Assembly: GCF_001426345.1 (NCBI RefSeq)
Contig: NZ_LMEM01000011.1
Location: 335,643-399,642, forward strand
From: Devosia sp. Root436
GTDB taxonomy: Bacteria > Pseudomonadota > Alphaproteobacteria > Rhizobiales > Devosiaceae
DNA length: 64,000 bases
Direction of reading: 5' to 3'
In this document: positions 18,725-27,909 of the stretch, one piece after another
Position numbering within the stretch: the stretch's first letter is position 1
How the letters are laid out: the number at the start of each line of letters is the position of its first letter
The notes under the pieces: generated by a model
Databases searched by the model: none
Told to the model about the DNA's origin: nothing
The model's input: only the letters and a program-made list of their open reading frames with translations
Made by a program: the position numbers and the translations under genes

Positions 18725-18788
18725 ACGATCCTCCCTATGGACTTCAGCCTGCCCTTGCCGTCTTGTGCAGCATCGTGGAGCGCAGTCC

Positions 18789-18802
18789 CGTAAACGTTTA
18801 CG
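18789..18802. promoter_or_regulatory. Perfect LacI-type operator O1
   Basis: CGTAAACGTTTACG is a perfect 14-bp palindrome with central CG. It lies 65 bases upstream of the oxidoreductase start. An identical copy is centred 52 bp away (18841-18854), close to five helical turns, which allows one tetramer or two dimers to sit on the same face of the DNA. Confidence 0.85.
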
Positions 18803-18840
18803 ACGCTATTATTTGGCCCCCGGATGTGTCAATGGGGATT

Positions 18841-18854
18841 CGTAAACGTTTACG
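18841..18854. promoter_or_regulatory. Perfect LacI-type operator O2
   Basis: The second identical copy of CGTAAACGTTTACG, 37 bases upstream of the LacI start at 18891, is well placed for autoregulation. The site class is the usual LacI-family A/T-flanked CG palindrome. Confidence 0.85.
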
Positions 18855-18890
18855 GACAAAGCGGACCGCCTGAGGAAACTGCGGGAAAAC

Positions 18891-19928
18891 ATGACTGGTA
18901 TCAGACGCTTGGCGCAGCAGCTCAACGTGTCCATCGGCACGGTTTCACGCGCCCTGAATGGCAAGCCCGACGTAAACGAGGAGACCCGCCGGCGCGTCGT
19001 GGAGGCCGCGGCGGCAATCGGCTACGTGCCCAACCAGGCCGGACGCTCGCTTCGCAAGGGGTCGACCGGCGTCGTCGGCTTCATGATGCAGACTGGCCCA
19101 CAGATCACCGGCGAGGGCGACGTGTTCTTCATGAGCGTGTTCGACGGCGTGCAGACAGTGTTCGCCCGGCACCAGCTCGACCTGGTCGCCCTGCTGTGCT
19201 CGTCCGAAGAGGATCCCGAGGCCTATATGCAGCGCGTGGTGGCGCGGGGCTTCGCCGACGCGCTGATCATCTCCGCCACCAAACGGGTGGATCATCGCAT
19301 CAACTTCATTTCCAGCCGCAAGATTCCATTCATCGCGCTTGGGCGTTCGGAAACCGATGCGGGGCACCCCTGGCTTGACCTCGACTTCGAGGGCATGGCC
19401 GAAGTCGGCGTGTCGCGGCTGATCGCCAAGGGGCACCGGCGGATCGGGGTCTTTGCGCCGCGCGACGACACCAATCTCGGCTTCGTCTTCGTTGACGCCT
19501 ACCGCAAGGTGCTGGAACGGCATGGCATCGCGTTCGACGCGAACATGGTCTTCCGCGCGCCCCCCAATGAGCGGGGCGGGCACCAGATTGCCCATGCGAT
19601 AGCCGCCATGCCGGCAGACCAGCGCCCGACCGGCTTCGTGCTCACCAACGAGGTCATGTGCGTTGGCTTCTACAATGGCCTGCACGAAGTCGGTCTCGTC
19701 CCCGGCAAGACCTTTGCCATTATCGGCCGCGACAGCCCCCAGGCCCATTACCTGGTGCCCAAACTGACCTGCTTCCGGCTGTCATTGCGCGACCTGGGCA
19801 TTACGCTGGCCGAGAGCCTCCTGGCCACGATGCCGGCCTATGCGGAAGCCTATCCGCTTGGCGTCGTCCGCAAGGTCGTTCCGCTGGAGCTCGTGCCGGG
19901 CGACAGCGACATGGCCCTGCCTGCGTAG
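18891..19928 (+). CDS. LacI-family regulator of the divergent oxidoreductase/isomerase operon
   Basis: A 345-residue regulator starting directly with the HTH (GIRRLAQQLNVSIGTVSRAL, residues 3-22), then VPNQAGRSLRKGST as hinge and a periplasmic-binding-type effector domain. It is divergent from the Gfo/Idh/MocA gene, with two perfect CGTAAACGTTTACG sites between them. It converges on the PfkB gene with a 22-bp gap. Effector unknown. Confidence 0.92.
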   Translation: MTGIRRLAQQLNVSIGTVSRALNGKPDVNEETRRRVVEAAAAIGYVPNQAGRSLRKGSTGVVGFMMQTGPQITGEGDVFFMSVFDGVQTVFARHQLDLVALLCSSEEDPEAYMQRVVARGFADALIISATKRVDHRINFISSRKIPFIALGRSETDAGHPWLDLDFEGMAEVGVSRLIAKGHRRIGVFAPRDDTNLGFVFVDAYRKVLERHGIAFDANMVFRAPPNERGGHQIAHAIAAMPADQRPTGFVLTNEVMCVGFYNGLHEVGLVPGKTFAIIGRDSPQAHYLVPKLTCFRLSLRDLGITLAESLLATMPAYAEAYPLGVVRKVVPLELVPGDSDMALPA

Positions 19929-19950
19929 GGGCCAGCGTAGTTCTTCGGTG

Positions 19951-20850
19951 CTATGCCGCGCCGGATCGCAGCGCCGCCGTGCCCCCCACCGCCTGGACCG
20001 ACAGGCTGCCCGCCATGATCGCGGCATCGAGGCATTGCTCGGCCCTGAGCCCGTCGAGCCAGGCATCCAGCAGACCGGCATTGAAGGCGTCGCCCGCCCC
20101 GGTGGTGTCGACAACCGTGACTGATGGCGCCGGCTTGGCGAAGCGCCATCCGCCCACGCTCAGCATCGCGCCCTCAGGCCCGAGCTTGATGGCGACCACC
20201 GGGAACACGCCCTCCAATATGCCAATGGCCGCTTCGACACTGCTGGTGCCTGTGATCGCCAGGGCTTCCTCGGCATTGGGCAGAAACACATCGACGCCGC
20301 CGCATGCAGCCAGCAATTCGGGACGGCGGATCAGCGTCTCGTCCCAGCTCGGATCGAGCGATACGGTCAGCCCGCTGGCCTTGGCGCGCTGCACCAGGTC
20401 GGAAAATTCGGCCAGCGTCGCAAATTCGGCAATATGCAGGTGGCGCGCCTGGTCCCAATCCAGCGCGGCGCCATAGTCACGCGGCAGAGCCCGCCCGGCC
20501 CGGCGCGACAGGAAGGCGCGATCGCTGGCATGGGCCATGACGACGGTCACCTGCGGCCCGGCATCGGCCTGCCGCTCGACAAACCGCAAATCGACGCCAC
20601 TGGCCACCAATTGGCTTTCCAGCGCCATGGACAGCGAGTCGATGCCGAAGCGCGACAGCAATGCCGACGGCCGCTGGCGCGCCGCAATATGGGCGGCCGC
20701 AATGAAGGCGCCGCCGCCCAGCACTGGCGCCATGGCTTCGGCAAAAACCTCGGTGCCGAGCCGCGGCATATCCCGCAGCCCCGTGAATACCAGGTCGCAA
20801 TAAATCCTGCCGGCACTGATGATGCCGCGCCGGCTCTGCTGACCGGTCAT
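19951..20850 (-). CDS. PfkB/ribokinase-family carbohydrate kinase
   Basis: A 299-residue PfkB kinase. The N-terminal glycine motif [17 protein letters not shown] is near residue 43. The second signature DTTGAGDAF spans residues 248-256, with the anion-hole GAG and catalytic base Asp254. It likely phosphorylates a sugar or sugar-amine conjugate entering through the adjacent importer; fructosamine kinases of this family (FrlD type) sit in comparable operons, but specificity cannot be read. The ATG at 20850 overlaps the ATPase stop (ATGA). It is the last gene of the six-gene operon starting at 26479. Confidence 0.88.
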   Translation of the reverse strand: MTGQQSRRGIISAGRIYCDLVFTGLRDMPRLGTEVFAEAMAPVLGGGAFIAAAHIAARQRPSALLSRFGIDSLSMALESQLVASGVDLRFVERQADAGPQVTVVMAHASDRAFLSRRAGRALPRDYGAALDWDQARHLHIAEFATLAEFSDLVQRAKASGLTVSLDPSWDETLIRRPELLAACGGVDVFLPNAEEALAITGTSSVEAAIGILEGVFPVVAIKLGPEGAMLSVGGWRFAKPAPSVTVVDTTGAGDAFNAGLLDAWLDGLRAEQCLDAAIMAGSLSVQAVGGTAALRSGAA

Positions 20851-21914
20851 CGCCGGCCCAGACTCTGCTCGGTTGTGGCGTCGAACAGGTAAAGCGAACC
20901 CGGCAGCGCCGCAGCGGTGATGGTGCTGCCGACCTTGGGCACGAGCTTGCCGGGCGCCGTGGCGATGACTTCGGTCCCCGCGATATCCAGATGCACCAGG
21001 GTCTCCGAGCCGAGCGGCTCGACCGCGGTGACGGCGCCGGACAGCGACAGGCCGGAGGCGCCGGCTTCGCCGACCACCAGATCATGCGGCCGCACGCCAA
21101 TCAGCACATCGCCGCTGGCGCTTGCTGAATCGAGGCCCGCGATCGTGGCGCCGGTCGCCGTCAGCGTGTCGCCGGCCGCCTTGCCCGGCACCAAGTTCAT
21201 CGACGGGCTGCCGATGAAGCGCGCGGTGAACACGTCTACCGGGCTTTCGTAGAGCTCAGTCGGGGTTCCGACCTGCAGGATCCGTCCGTCGCGCATCACC
21301 ACGATCTTGTCGGCCATGGTCATGGCTTCGATCTGGTCGTGGGTGACATAGACGATGGTCGTGCCCAATCGCTGATGCAGCCGCTTGATCTCGATCCGCA
21401 TCTGCGCCCGCAATTGTGCGTCGAGATTGCTCAGGGGTTCATCGAACAGGAACGCCACCGGATCGCGCACCATGGCCCGACCGATGGCGACGCGCTGGCG
21501 CTGCCCGCCTGACAGTTCGGACGGCCGGCGCTTCAGCAAATCCTCCATGCCCAGGATTTTCGCCGTGGCCAGGATGCGCTGGTCCTTTTCGGCCTTGCTC
21601 AGCTTGGCGGTATAGAGCCCGAAGCCGATATTCTGCGCCACGCTCAGATGGGGGTAGATGGCATAGTTCTGGAACACCATGGCGATGTTGCGCTGCTTGG
21701 GCTCGCGCTCATTGACCACTTCGCCGCCAATTTTCAGCGTGCCGGCGGTAATGTCCTCCAAACCCGCGATCATGCGCAAAGTCGTCGACTTGCCGCAGCC
21801 GGAGGGGCCGACCAGCACCACGAATTCGCCATCGGCAATGTCAAGGTCGATGCCATGCACCGCTGTCGTCTTGCCGTAGCTTTTGACCAGCCCCCGCAGT
21901 TCGATATTTGCCAT
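20847..21914 (-). CDS. Sugar ABC transporter ATPase (MalK/UgpC type)
   Basis: A 355-residue ATPase with Walker [10 protein letters not shown] near residues 38-46, LSGGQRQRV, Walker B AFLFDEP and YVTHDQIEA. The C-terminal OB-fold domain includes [10 protein letters not shown] and a final LYLFD segment. The ATG overlaps the TGA of the lyase gene (TGATG) and the stop overlaps the kinase start. It is separated from its permease genes by the lyase gene, an unusual order showing that the lyase is built into the transport operon. Confidence 0.94.
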   Translation of the reverse strand: MANIELRGLVKSYGKTTAVHGIDLDIADGEFVVLVGPSGCGKSTTLRMIAGLEDITAGTLKIGGEVVNEREPKQRNIAMVFQNYAIYPHLSVAQNIGFGLYTAKLSKAEKDQRILATAKILGMEDLLKRRPSELSGGQRQRVAIGRAMVRDPVAFLFDEPLSNLDAQLRAQMRIEIKRLHQRLGTTIVYVTHDQIEAMTMADKIVVMRDGRILQVGTPTELYESPVDVFTARFIGSPSMNLVPGKAAGDTLTATGATIAGLDSASASGDVLIGVRPHDLVVGEAGASGLSLSGAVTAVEPLGSETLVHLDIAGTEVIATAPGKLVPKVGSTITAAALPGSLYLFDATTEQSLGRR

Positions 21915-23422
21915 CAGGCCGCTCCCATCAGGGCAGAGAATTTGTGTTCGAGTTCTTGGACGGCGGCGGCCTCGCCATCGCCATGCCGCCGCATCAGCGC
22001 CGCAAAATCGGCCGCCTTGTCGCGGTAGCCGGCAATCGAGGCAGCAAGCGGCGCCGGCGCCGGACCGCCGAGACGGTCGCGCACCGCCACGAAATGCTCG
22101 GGCGATACCAATTCGGCGAAGAGCGCTGCATCTATGGTGGTCTGGCGGCCGGTTGCCTGTTGGAAAGCCGCGCGGAATGGCACAAAGCCATCGACCGGCA
22201 GATCGCCGTCCATGGCCACCACGGCCCTGGCCACCGCCGCTGCGATCTCGTGGCCCTCGCGGAACGACAGTCCTTCGCGCCGCACCAGGCTGTCGGCCAG
22301 TTCGGTAATGGTGATGCAGGACCGGCGGATATTGTTGGCCACCCGCGCCGGATCGATGCGGATCTGCGCCACTACCGCGGCCAGCAGGTCGAGCACCCGA
22401 TAGGCGCTTTCGAAAGCCTCGTAGCCCATTGCCTGGGTTTCGCCTTCGCTGTCATTCATGTCGGTGAAGGGCGTGTTGTGCATCACGTCCAGCATGGCCC
22501 GCGCCCGGCCGAACGTCTGGCTGGCCAGCAGGCGGAGATGTTCGATCGGCACCGGATTGCGCTTTTGCGGCATGATCGACGATATCTGCACCAGGGCGTT
22601 GGGCACATAGACCTGCCCCACCTCGAAGCTGGTCCAGAACTGCAAATCCTGGATTGGCCGGCCGAGATGGAGAAACAGCAACTCAATAGCGCCATAGGTG
22701 GATGTCACATAATCCACCGCCGCGATGCAGCTATAGGAGTTCTGCAGCGGCGCCGCAAAGCCTAGCAGCCGGGCGATGCGGGCGCGATCTATCGGAAATC
22801 CCGACGTGGTGATCGCCGCGGCGCCCATTGGCGACAGGTCGACGATGGCGCGCGCCTCGAACAGACGCTCGATATCGCGGCCCAGCACTTCGATGACGGC
22901 TGCCAGATAGTGGCCGAAAGTTGTCGGCTGCGCCGGCTGGCCGTGCGTATAGGCCACGATCAGCGTCGCCTTTTCCCGCTCCGCGGCTGCGATCAGTGCA
23001 TCGTAAAGCGCGATGGCCTTGCCCAGCAGCAGGTCGAGCCGCGTTTTCAGGCCCAGCTTGAACAGGGTGTGATCGATATCGTTGCGCGAGCGCGCGGTAT
23101 GCAGCCGCCCGCCCAGATCCGGACCCAGCCGCGCCTTGAGTTCCTTTTCGATGAGAAAGAAGAAATCCTCGACCTCGCCGGTATAGACCAGCTTGGCCGG
23201 ATCGACTTCAGCATCGATGGCCTGCAGCGCCCTGGCGATCTTGCCGGCCGATGCGGCATCGACAATGCCCGTCTCGGCCAGCATCACCAGATGCGCCCGG
23301 TCGATGGCGCGAAAGCCGGCGACATGGTGAGCCTTTGCCCCATCGAAGAGCGGGCGCAACACCGTGTCCTTGTAGACCGGATCGGGAAAGGTGCTGCTGT
23401 CGCTCGAACGCGGATCGGTCAT
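21914..23422 (-). CDS. Argininosuccinate-lyase-like enzyme embedded in a sugar ABC operon
   Basis: A 502-residue fumarase/aspartase-superfamily lyase closest in pattern to argininosuccinate lyase. It shows TARSRND (109-115), [18 protein letters not shown] (158-175) and the mobile catalytic loop [10 protein letters not shown] at 281-290 with the expected serine base. The residues after RSRND read IDHT, whereas true ArgH usually reads QVATD, so the substrate is probably not argininosuccinate. The ethylenediamine-disuccinate lyase of Chelativorans is a known diverged member of this branch. The gene lies three bases after a permease stop and overlaps the ATPase start. It probably removes fumarate, or an analogous acid, from an N-linked conjugate; this is inference. 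Confidence 0.85.
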   Translation of the reverse strand: MTDPRSSDSSTFPDPVYKDTVLRPLFDGAKAHHVAGFRAIDRAHLVMLAETGIVDAASAGKIARALQAIDAEVDPAKLVYTGEVEDFFFLIEKELKARLGPDLGGRLHTARSRNDIDHTLFKLGLKTRLDLLLGKAIALYDALIAAAEREKATLIVAYTHGQPAQPTTFGHYLAAVIEVLGRDIERLFEARAIVDLSPMGAAAITTSGFPIDRARIARLLGFAAPLQNSYSCIAAVDYVTSTYGAIELLFLHLGRPIQDLQFWTSFEVGQVYVPNALVQISSIMPQKRNPVPIEHLRLLASQTFGRARAMLDVMHNTPFTDMNDSEGETQAMGYEAFESAYRVLDLLAAVVAQIRIDPARVANNIRRSCITITELADSLVRREGLSFREGHEIAAAVARAVVAMDGDLPVDGFVPFRAAFQQATGRQTTIDAALFAELVSPEHFVAVRDRLGGPAPAPLAASIAGYRDKAADFAALMRRHGDGEAAAVQELEHKFSALMGAA

Positions 23423-23425
23423 GGT

Positions 23426-24283
23426 CTAGCCCTTCAGCCCGGCCAGCATCACGCCGCGCACGATAAAGCGTTGCAACACCAGGAACACGATCAAAGTCGG
23501 GATCGTCGCCAGCGCCGCCCCGGTCATGATCATCTCCCAGCGCGTATCCTGCGCATCCGAAAAGCTCGATAGCCCTACCGGCAGCGTATAAAGCTCGCGG
23601 CTGGTGGTGACGATCAGCGGCCAGAAAAACGCCGTCCAGTTGCCCAGGAAGGTGAAGATCGCCAGCGCCGACAAGGCCGGCGCCACCAAAGGCATCGCCA
23701 CCTTCCACCAGATCTGGAATTCGTTGAGCCCGTCGATCCGCGCGGCTTCGAGAAAATCGTCCGGCACGGTTTCGAAGAACTGCTTCATGAGGAAGGTGCC
23801 AAAGGCCGTCATCATGCCCGGGAACATGATGCCCCAATAGCTGTCGAGCCAATGCAGCTGCGCGCTCATCAGATACCACGGGATCACCAGCATTTCGGTG
23901 GGGATCATCAGCGTCGACAGGATCGCGAGGAAAATGAAGTAGCGGCCGCGGAACTCGAACTTGGCCAGCGTGTAGCCCACCATGGAATCGAAGAACAGAT
24001 TGGAGAGCGTCACGGTGATGGCGATGAAGCTGGAATTGAGGAACCAGCGCATGAAATTGCCATCCGACAGCACCTTGACGTAATTGTCGAAGCTCGGCGC
24101 CGCCGGGATCAGCCGCAGGTCATAGACCTGGCTGGCCGTTTTGAGCGAGGTCGAGAACATGTAGAGAATGGGCGTGATCATCAACAGCCCGCCCAGCAGC
24201 AGCACGGTCCAGATCAGGATTTGGCCGGGCCGGATGCGACCGAATTTCAGGGGCTGACCGGCGTCGGGTGCAATGGCGGTCAT
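23426..24283 (-). CDS. Sugar ABC permease, MalG type
   Basis: A 285-residue permease with six helices and coupling loop LEAARIDGLNEFQIWWKVAMP. It starts one base after the MalF-type stop and ends three bases before the lyase start. It is the partner of the product of 24285-25217. Confidence 0.93.
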   Translation of the reverse strand: MTAIAPDAGQPLKFGRIRPGQILIWTVLLLGGLLMITPILYMFSTSLKTASQVYDLRLIPAAPSFDNYVKVLSDGNFMRWFLNSSFIAITVTLSNLFFDSMVGYTLAKFEFRGRYFIFLAILSTLMIPTEMLVIPWYLMSAQLHWLDSYWGIMFPGMMTAFGTFLMKQFFETVPDDFLEAARIDGLNEFQIWWKVAMPLVAPALSALAIFTFLGNWTAFFWPLIVTTSRELYTLPVGLSSFSDAQDTRWEMIMTGAALATIPTLIVFLVLQRFIVRGVMLAGLKG

Positions 24284-24284
24284 C

Positions 24285-25217
24285 TCAGCGGCTCCTCAAC
24301 ACCCAGAGTTGCAGCAAGGACACGATCAGCAGGATGGTGAACAGCACCACCGTCTGTGCCGCGGCATAGCCCATGTCGAAGGACGAGAACGCCGTCTGGT
24401 AGATCATCAGCACGATCGGCTTGGTCGAGCCCAGCGGCCCGCCCGGATCGTTGCTGGTCATGTTGTAGACCTGGTCGAAAATGCGCAGGAACCCGATCGA
24501 GGAGAAGACGACCAGAAATACCGTGGTCGGCTTGAGCAGCGGCAGCGTGATCTTACGCAGGATCGCCCCCTCGCCCAGCCCGTCGATGCGCGCAGCTTCA
24601 TAAAAGGTCTGCGGAATGGCGCGGAGCCCGGCCAGGAAAATGATCACCTGGAACCCGAGCCCGGCCCAGATCGCCGTGACCATGATGGCCGGCAGTGCCT
24701 GTGTCGTCGACTTGAGGAAGGTCTGCTGCGGAATGCCGAATTGCGCCAGGAAGCCGTTGATCAGCCCGATGGGCACCGGCTGGTAAATCCAGCGCCATAC
24801 CCAGGCCAACGCAGCGGCCGTGGTCAGGAATGGCAGGAAATACAGCGCCCGGATAAAGCCGTGCATGAAGCGGACGCGGTCGAGATAATAGGCAACGGCG
24901 AAGGCCACCACCAGGCTCACCGGCGCGCCGATGATGAGATAGGTGAAGGTGTTGCGGAATACCTTCCAGAATGCCGGATCGTGGATCAGCTTGTCGTAGT
25001 TTTCGAAACCCACGAACTGGGCCGGCTTGAGAATGTCCCAGTCGGTGAATGAAATCCAGAACGCCTGGAAGGTCGGATAGAACCGAATCCAGCCGTAGAA
25101 AATGATTGGCAGGGCGAGAAACGCCCAAGCCCAGATGACGCGTTTGGTGCGGATCGGGAACCGGTCCCAGACGCGGCCCTTGGGGGCCGCGTCGCCGATG
25201 GTTGCGCCGTGCGTCAC
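24285..25217 (-). CDS. Sugar ABC permease, MalF type
   Basis: A 310-residue permease with a charged cytoplasmic N-terminus of about 30 residues, six helices and coupling loop YEAARIDGLGEGAILRKITLP. It follows the binding-protein stop by only eight bases, without the hairpin seen in the other two importers. Confidence 0.93.
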   Translation of the reverse strand: MTHGATIGDAAPKGRVWDRFPIRTKRVIWAWAFLALPIIFYGWIRFYPTFQAFWISFTDWDILKPAQFVGFENYDKLIHDPAFWKVFRNTFTYLIIGAPVSLVVAFAVAYYLDRVRFMHGFIRALYFLPFLTTAAALAWVWRWIYQPVPIGLINGFLAQFGIPQQTFLKSTTQALPAIMVTAIWAGLGFQVIIFLAGLRAIPQTFYEAARIDGLGEGAILRKITLPLLKPTTVFLVVFSSIGFLRIFDQVYNMTSNDPGGPLGSTKPIVLMIYQTAFSSFDMGYAAAQTVVLFTILLIVSLLQLWVLRSR

Positions 25218-25225
25218 GATGCCGG

Positions 25226-26479
25226 TTACTTCGTCGCGTCGTCGATGATGGCCTGCTCGGCGGCTGCCGCTTCAGCCACGGAATCGGCGGGAGACTGGCC
25301 TTCGAGCAGCACGCGGTTTGCCATGTCGATGGCGACCTGACGCTGGCCGGCTTCGTCGACGAACTGGGTCGTCTGCGCATAATCCAGCGCCTTGAGGAAG
25401 GGCGCCAGGACCGGGTCGGCAAGGTTGGTATCGGTCAGGGCCGCGGCCTTGCGGGCCGGCAATTCGCCGACGACCTCGAGCCAGATCTGCATGGCCTCGG
25501 GCGAAGAGACATAGGCCAGGAACTTCTCGGCGGCGGCGAGTTCTTCGCCCTGTGCCGAGGAACCGATGCCATTGGCAAAGTAGCTGGCATAGTTGGACCG
25601 CAGGCCATCGGCATTGGCCGGCAGTTCGGTCACGCCCCATTCGAACTGATCGATGGTCCGGAACGAACCGAGCCGGAACGTGCCGTCGATGGTCATCGCC
25701 GCCATGCCGCCGCGGAACGCGGCCTGCCCTTCATCCATGAAGCCAGCCTGGCCCACCTTCTGCTCAGTCTGCAGGTCGGTGTAGAATTTCAGCGCCTCGG
25801 TGCCACCTTTCTCGCCATAGGTCACCGTGCGGTAGTCATCGCTATAAGGCACGCCGCCGAACTGGCGCGTCAGGACTTCGCGCCACCACTGGTGATCCTG
25901 CCCGGCCATGTCGAGCGTGATGCCTTCGGAAATCAGATTGCCGGCATCGTCATGCTTGGCGGTCGCCACGGCAGCGGCAACCAGCTCATCCAGCGTCTGG
26001 GGCGGATTGGCGGGGTCCAGCCCGGCTTCCTCGAACAGCTTCTTGTTGTAGAACAGCGCCAGCGAGCGCACCGCGGTTGGCAGGCCGTAATAGTCGTCGC
26101 CACGCTTCATCGCCGTCACGATCGGGAAGAAATCGGCTTCGATCTGGTCATGGGGGAATGCGGTGGTCGACAAGGGCTGCAGCACGCCGCCGCTCTGGAA
26201 CTTGTCGAGCCAGCCGTAGAAGAGCTGCAGCACGTCCGGCCCCTGCCCGGCTGCCTTGGCCGCGATCACCCGTGTCTGGTAATCGTCATAGGGGAAGGTC
26301 GTCTGCTTGACCGTGATGTCGGGATTGGCCGCCTCGAAATTGGCGATCAACTGATCCATCGCCGTGACGCGGGTGTCATAGGCATATTGCCAGTATTCAA
26401 TTTCCACTGCCTGGGCAGCGCCCAGCGTTAGCAGACTGATCCCGGCCGCAAGGCCGGCGAGCATGAACCGATTGCGCAT
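25226..26479 (-). CDS. Sugar ABC transporter substrate-binding protein (family 1)
   Basis: A 417-residue periplasmic binding protein. The signal peptide is about residues 1-24, ending GAAQA before VEIEYW. Mature-domain markers are GPDVLQLFYGWLDKFQ, GLPTAVRSLALFYNKKLF and AAMTIDGTFRLG. The ATG at 26479 follows a near-perfect AAGGAGGTAA site, much better than the upstream in-frame start. It is the first gene of the importer/lyase/kinase operon, divergent from the ROK regulator across 176 bp. Confidence 0.93.
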   Translation of the reverse strand: MRNRFMLAGLAAGISLLTLGAAQAVEIEYWQYAYDTRVTAMDQLIANFEAANPDITVKQTTFPYDDYQTRVIAAKAAGQGPDVLQLFYGWLDKFQSGGVLQPLSTTAFPHDQIEADFFPIVTAMKRGDDYYGLPTAVRSLALFYNKKLFEEAGLDPANPPQTLDELVAAAVATAKHDDAGNLISEGITLDMAGQDHQWWREVLTRQFGGVPYSDDYRTVTYGEKGGTEALKFYTDLQTEQKVGQAGFMDEGQAAFRGGMAAMTIDGTFRLGSFRTIDQFEWGVTELPANADGLRSNYASYFANGIGSSAQGEELAAAEKFLAYVSSPEAMQIWLEVVGELPARKAAALTDTNLADPVLAPFLKALDYAQTTQFVDEAGQRQVAIDMANRVLLEGQSPADSVAEAAAAEQAIIDDATK

Positions 26480-26610
26480 CGTTACCTCCTTATGGTCCGC
26501 CACGCGACATTTCTGCCGGCGTATGAACGGACAAACTCCCTGTTTCGAGACCAGCCATGGCCACGCCTCAAGCCTGGTAGCTCATCTGGCGCGGCCAAAC
26601 TTGTCAATAC

Positions 26611-26630
26611 AATAATCTACTTGAGTTATT
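26611..26630. promoter_or_regulatory. A/T-rich inverted repeat in the ROK divergent promoter region
   Basis: AATAATCTACTTGAGTTATT has 5-bp arms (AATAA / TTATT) around a 10-base core. It is the most A/T-rich part of the 176-bp region between the binding-protein gene and the ROK regulator. ROK repressors of the NagC/Mlc type favour A/T-rich inverted repeats, so it is a candidate operator for both directions. Confidence 0.45.
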
Positions 26631-26655
26631 CTGACGCGAGAAATAGCCTTCCACC

Positions 26656-27900
26656 ATGGAGCGGGATTTAAGCAAACGCGAAAGATCGGGAGCGCGCGGC
26701 AGCCTCGCCATCGGCAGCAATCCAGAGCGCAACCGGCTGCATAACCGGCGTGTCGTGCTCGACGTGGTGCGCAGCCAGGGCCATCTCGGACGCACCGAAA
26801 TTGCCCGCCGCGCCCATCTGACGCCGCAGGCGGTGACCAATATCGTCGATGAACTGGTGGCGGAAAACCTGCTCATCCAGCTCGGTCGGCTACGTTCGGG
26901 CCGCGGCCAGCCGCCGATCCAGTTCGCCGTAAATCCCGACGGCCCGATGACCGCCGGCATTGAAATCGCCGCCGACCATATCGGCGCCGTCCTGCTCGAT
27001 CTCAGCGGAAGGGTGCGAGCCCAGTCGGTGCGGCCGGTTGCCGATACCAGCCCCGCCGGAATTCTTGCCGACCTGCGCGACGCCGTGGACGCCTTGCGTC
27101 AGTCGGTGCCGGGCATCGCGGTCAACCTGCTCGGCGTCGGCGTGGTGATGCCCGGCCCCTTCGAAATCGAGGGGATGAGTTCGGTCGGTCCTGCGACCCT
27201 GCCCGGCTGGGACGGGCTGGATGCCAGGGCGCTCGCCTCCGAAGCCATCGGCGAGCCGGTCGAGATCGAAAACGACGCCACCGCCGCCGCCGTGGGCGAA
27301 CGGCTTTATGGCGCCGGCCGGGATTTTGCCAATTTCGGCTTCGTCTATTTCGGCGTCGGGCTGGGATTGGGCATTATCCAGGAGGGCCGCCCCTTGCGCG
27401 GCGCCTTTGGCAATGCCGGCGAAATCGGCCACTTCGTCGTCACCCCGCGCAACCGCCCGGCGCTTTATGGCCCCGATGGCGCGCTGGAGAATTTCGCCTC
27501 GCTCTATGCCCTGCGCGAAAAGCTGGCTGCCGCCGGCATCGCCGCGACGGACGTGGCGGACCTGCAGATGCTGCATGATGCCGACAATCCGGTGCTGCTC
27601 GATTGGATCGCCGAGGCTGCCGACTATCTGGCGCCGACGGTCGCGGCGCTGGAGAACCTGCTTGATCCGCAAACCATCATCTTTGGCGGCGCGCTGCCCG
27701 ACTCAGTGATCGACGCAATCATCGCGTCGCTCGATCCCATGCCGGTCTCGGTCGCCACGCGCCGCGTGCGCACCGCACCGCGCGTCATTCGCGGCCAGAC
27801 CGGGCAATTGACCGCGGCGCTGGGCGCTGCTGCATTGCCCATGCTCGAAACCGTGACCCCCCGGCTGCATCTCGCACCCGGCCTGCCGACCACGCCTTAA
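26656..27900 (+). CDS. ROK-family transcriptional regulator
   Basis: A 414-residue ROK protein. An N-terminal winged HTH (residues about 30-90: GRTEIARRAHLTPQAVTNIVDEL) is joined to a sugar-kinase-like ROK domain. The ATP/sugar-binding region includes VEIENDATAAAVGE, FGVGLGLGII and FGNAGEIGH with the glutamate-histidine pair. The usual CxCGxxGC zinc motif of kinases is absent (RNRPALYGPDGALENF is in its place), which favours a regulatory rather than kinase role. It is divergent from the importer operon and followed nine bases later by the PIG-L gene. Confidence 0.9.
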   Translation: MERDLSKRERSGARGSLAIGSNPERNRLHNRRVVLDVVRSQGHLGRTEIARRAHLTPQAVTNIVDELVAENLLIQLGRLRSGRGQPPIQFAVNPDGPMTAGIEIAADHIGAVLLDLSGRVRAQSVRPVADTSPAGILADLRDAVDALRQSVPGIAVNLLGVGVVMPGPFEIEGMSSVGPATLPGWDGLDARALASEAIGEPVEIENDATAAAVGERLYGAGRDFANFGFVYFGVGLGLGIIQEGRPLRGAFGNAGEIGHFVVTPRNRPALYGPDGALENFASLYALREKLAAAGIAATDVADLQMLHDADNPVLLDWIAEAADYLAPTVAALENLLDPQTIIFGGALPDSVIDAIIASLDPMPVSVATRRVRTAPRVIRGQTGQLTAALGAAALPMLETVTPRLHLAPGLPTTP

Positions 27901-27909
27901 GGACAGACC

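Noticed and set aside
21914..23422. Calling the ArgH-like lyase argH
   Set aside because: It is embedded in a sugar importer operon and departs from the ArgH consensus after RSRND, so the arginine-pathway name is not justified.
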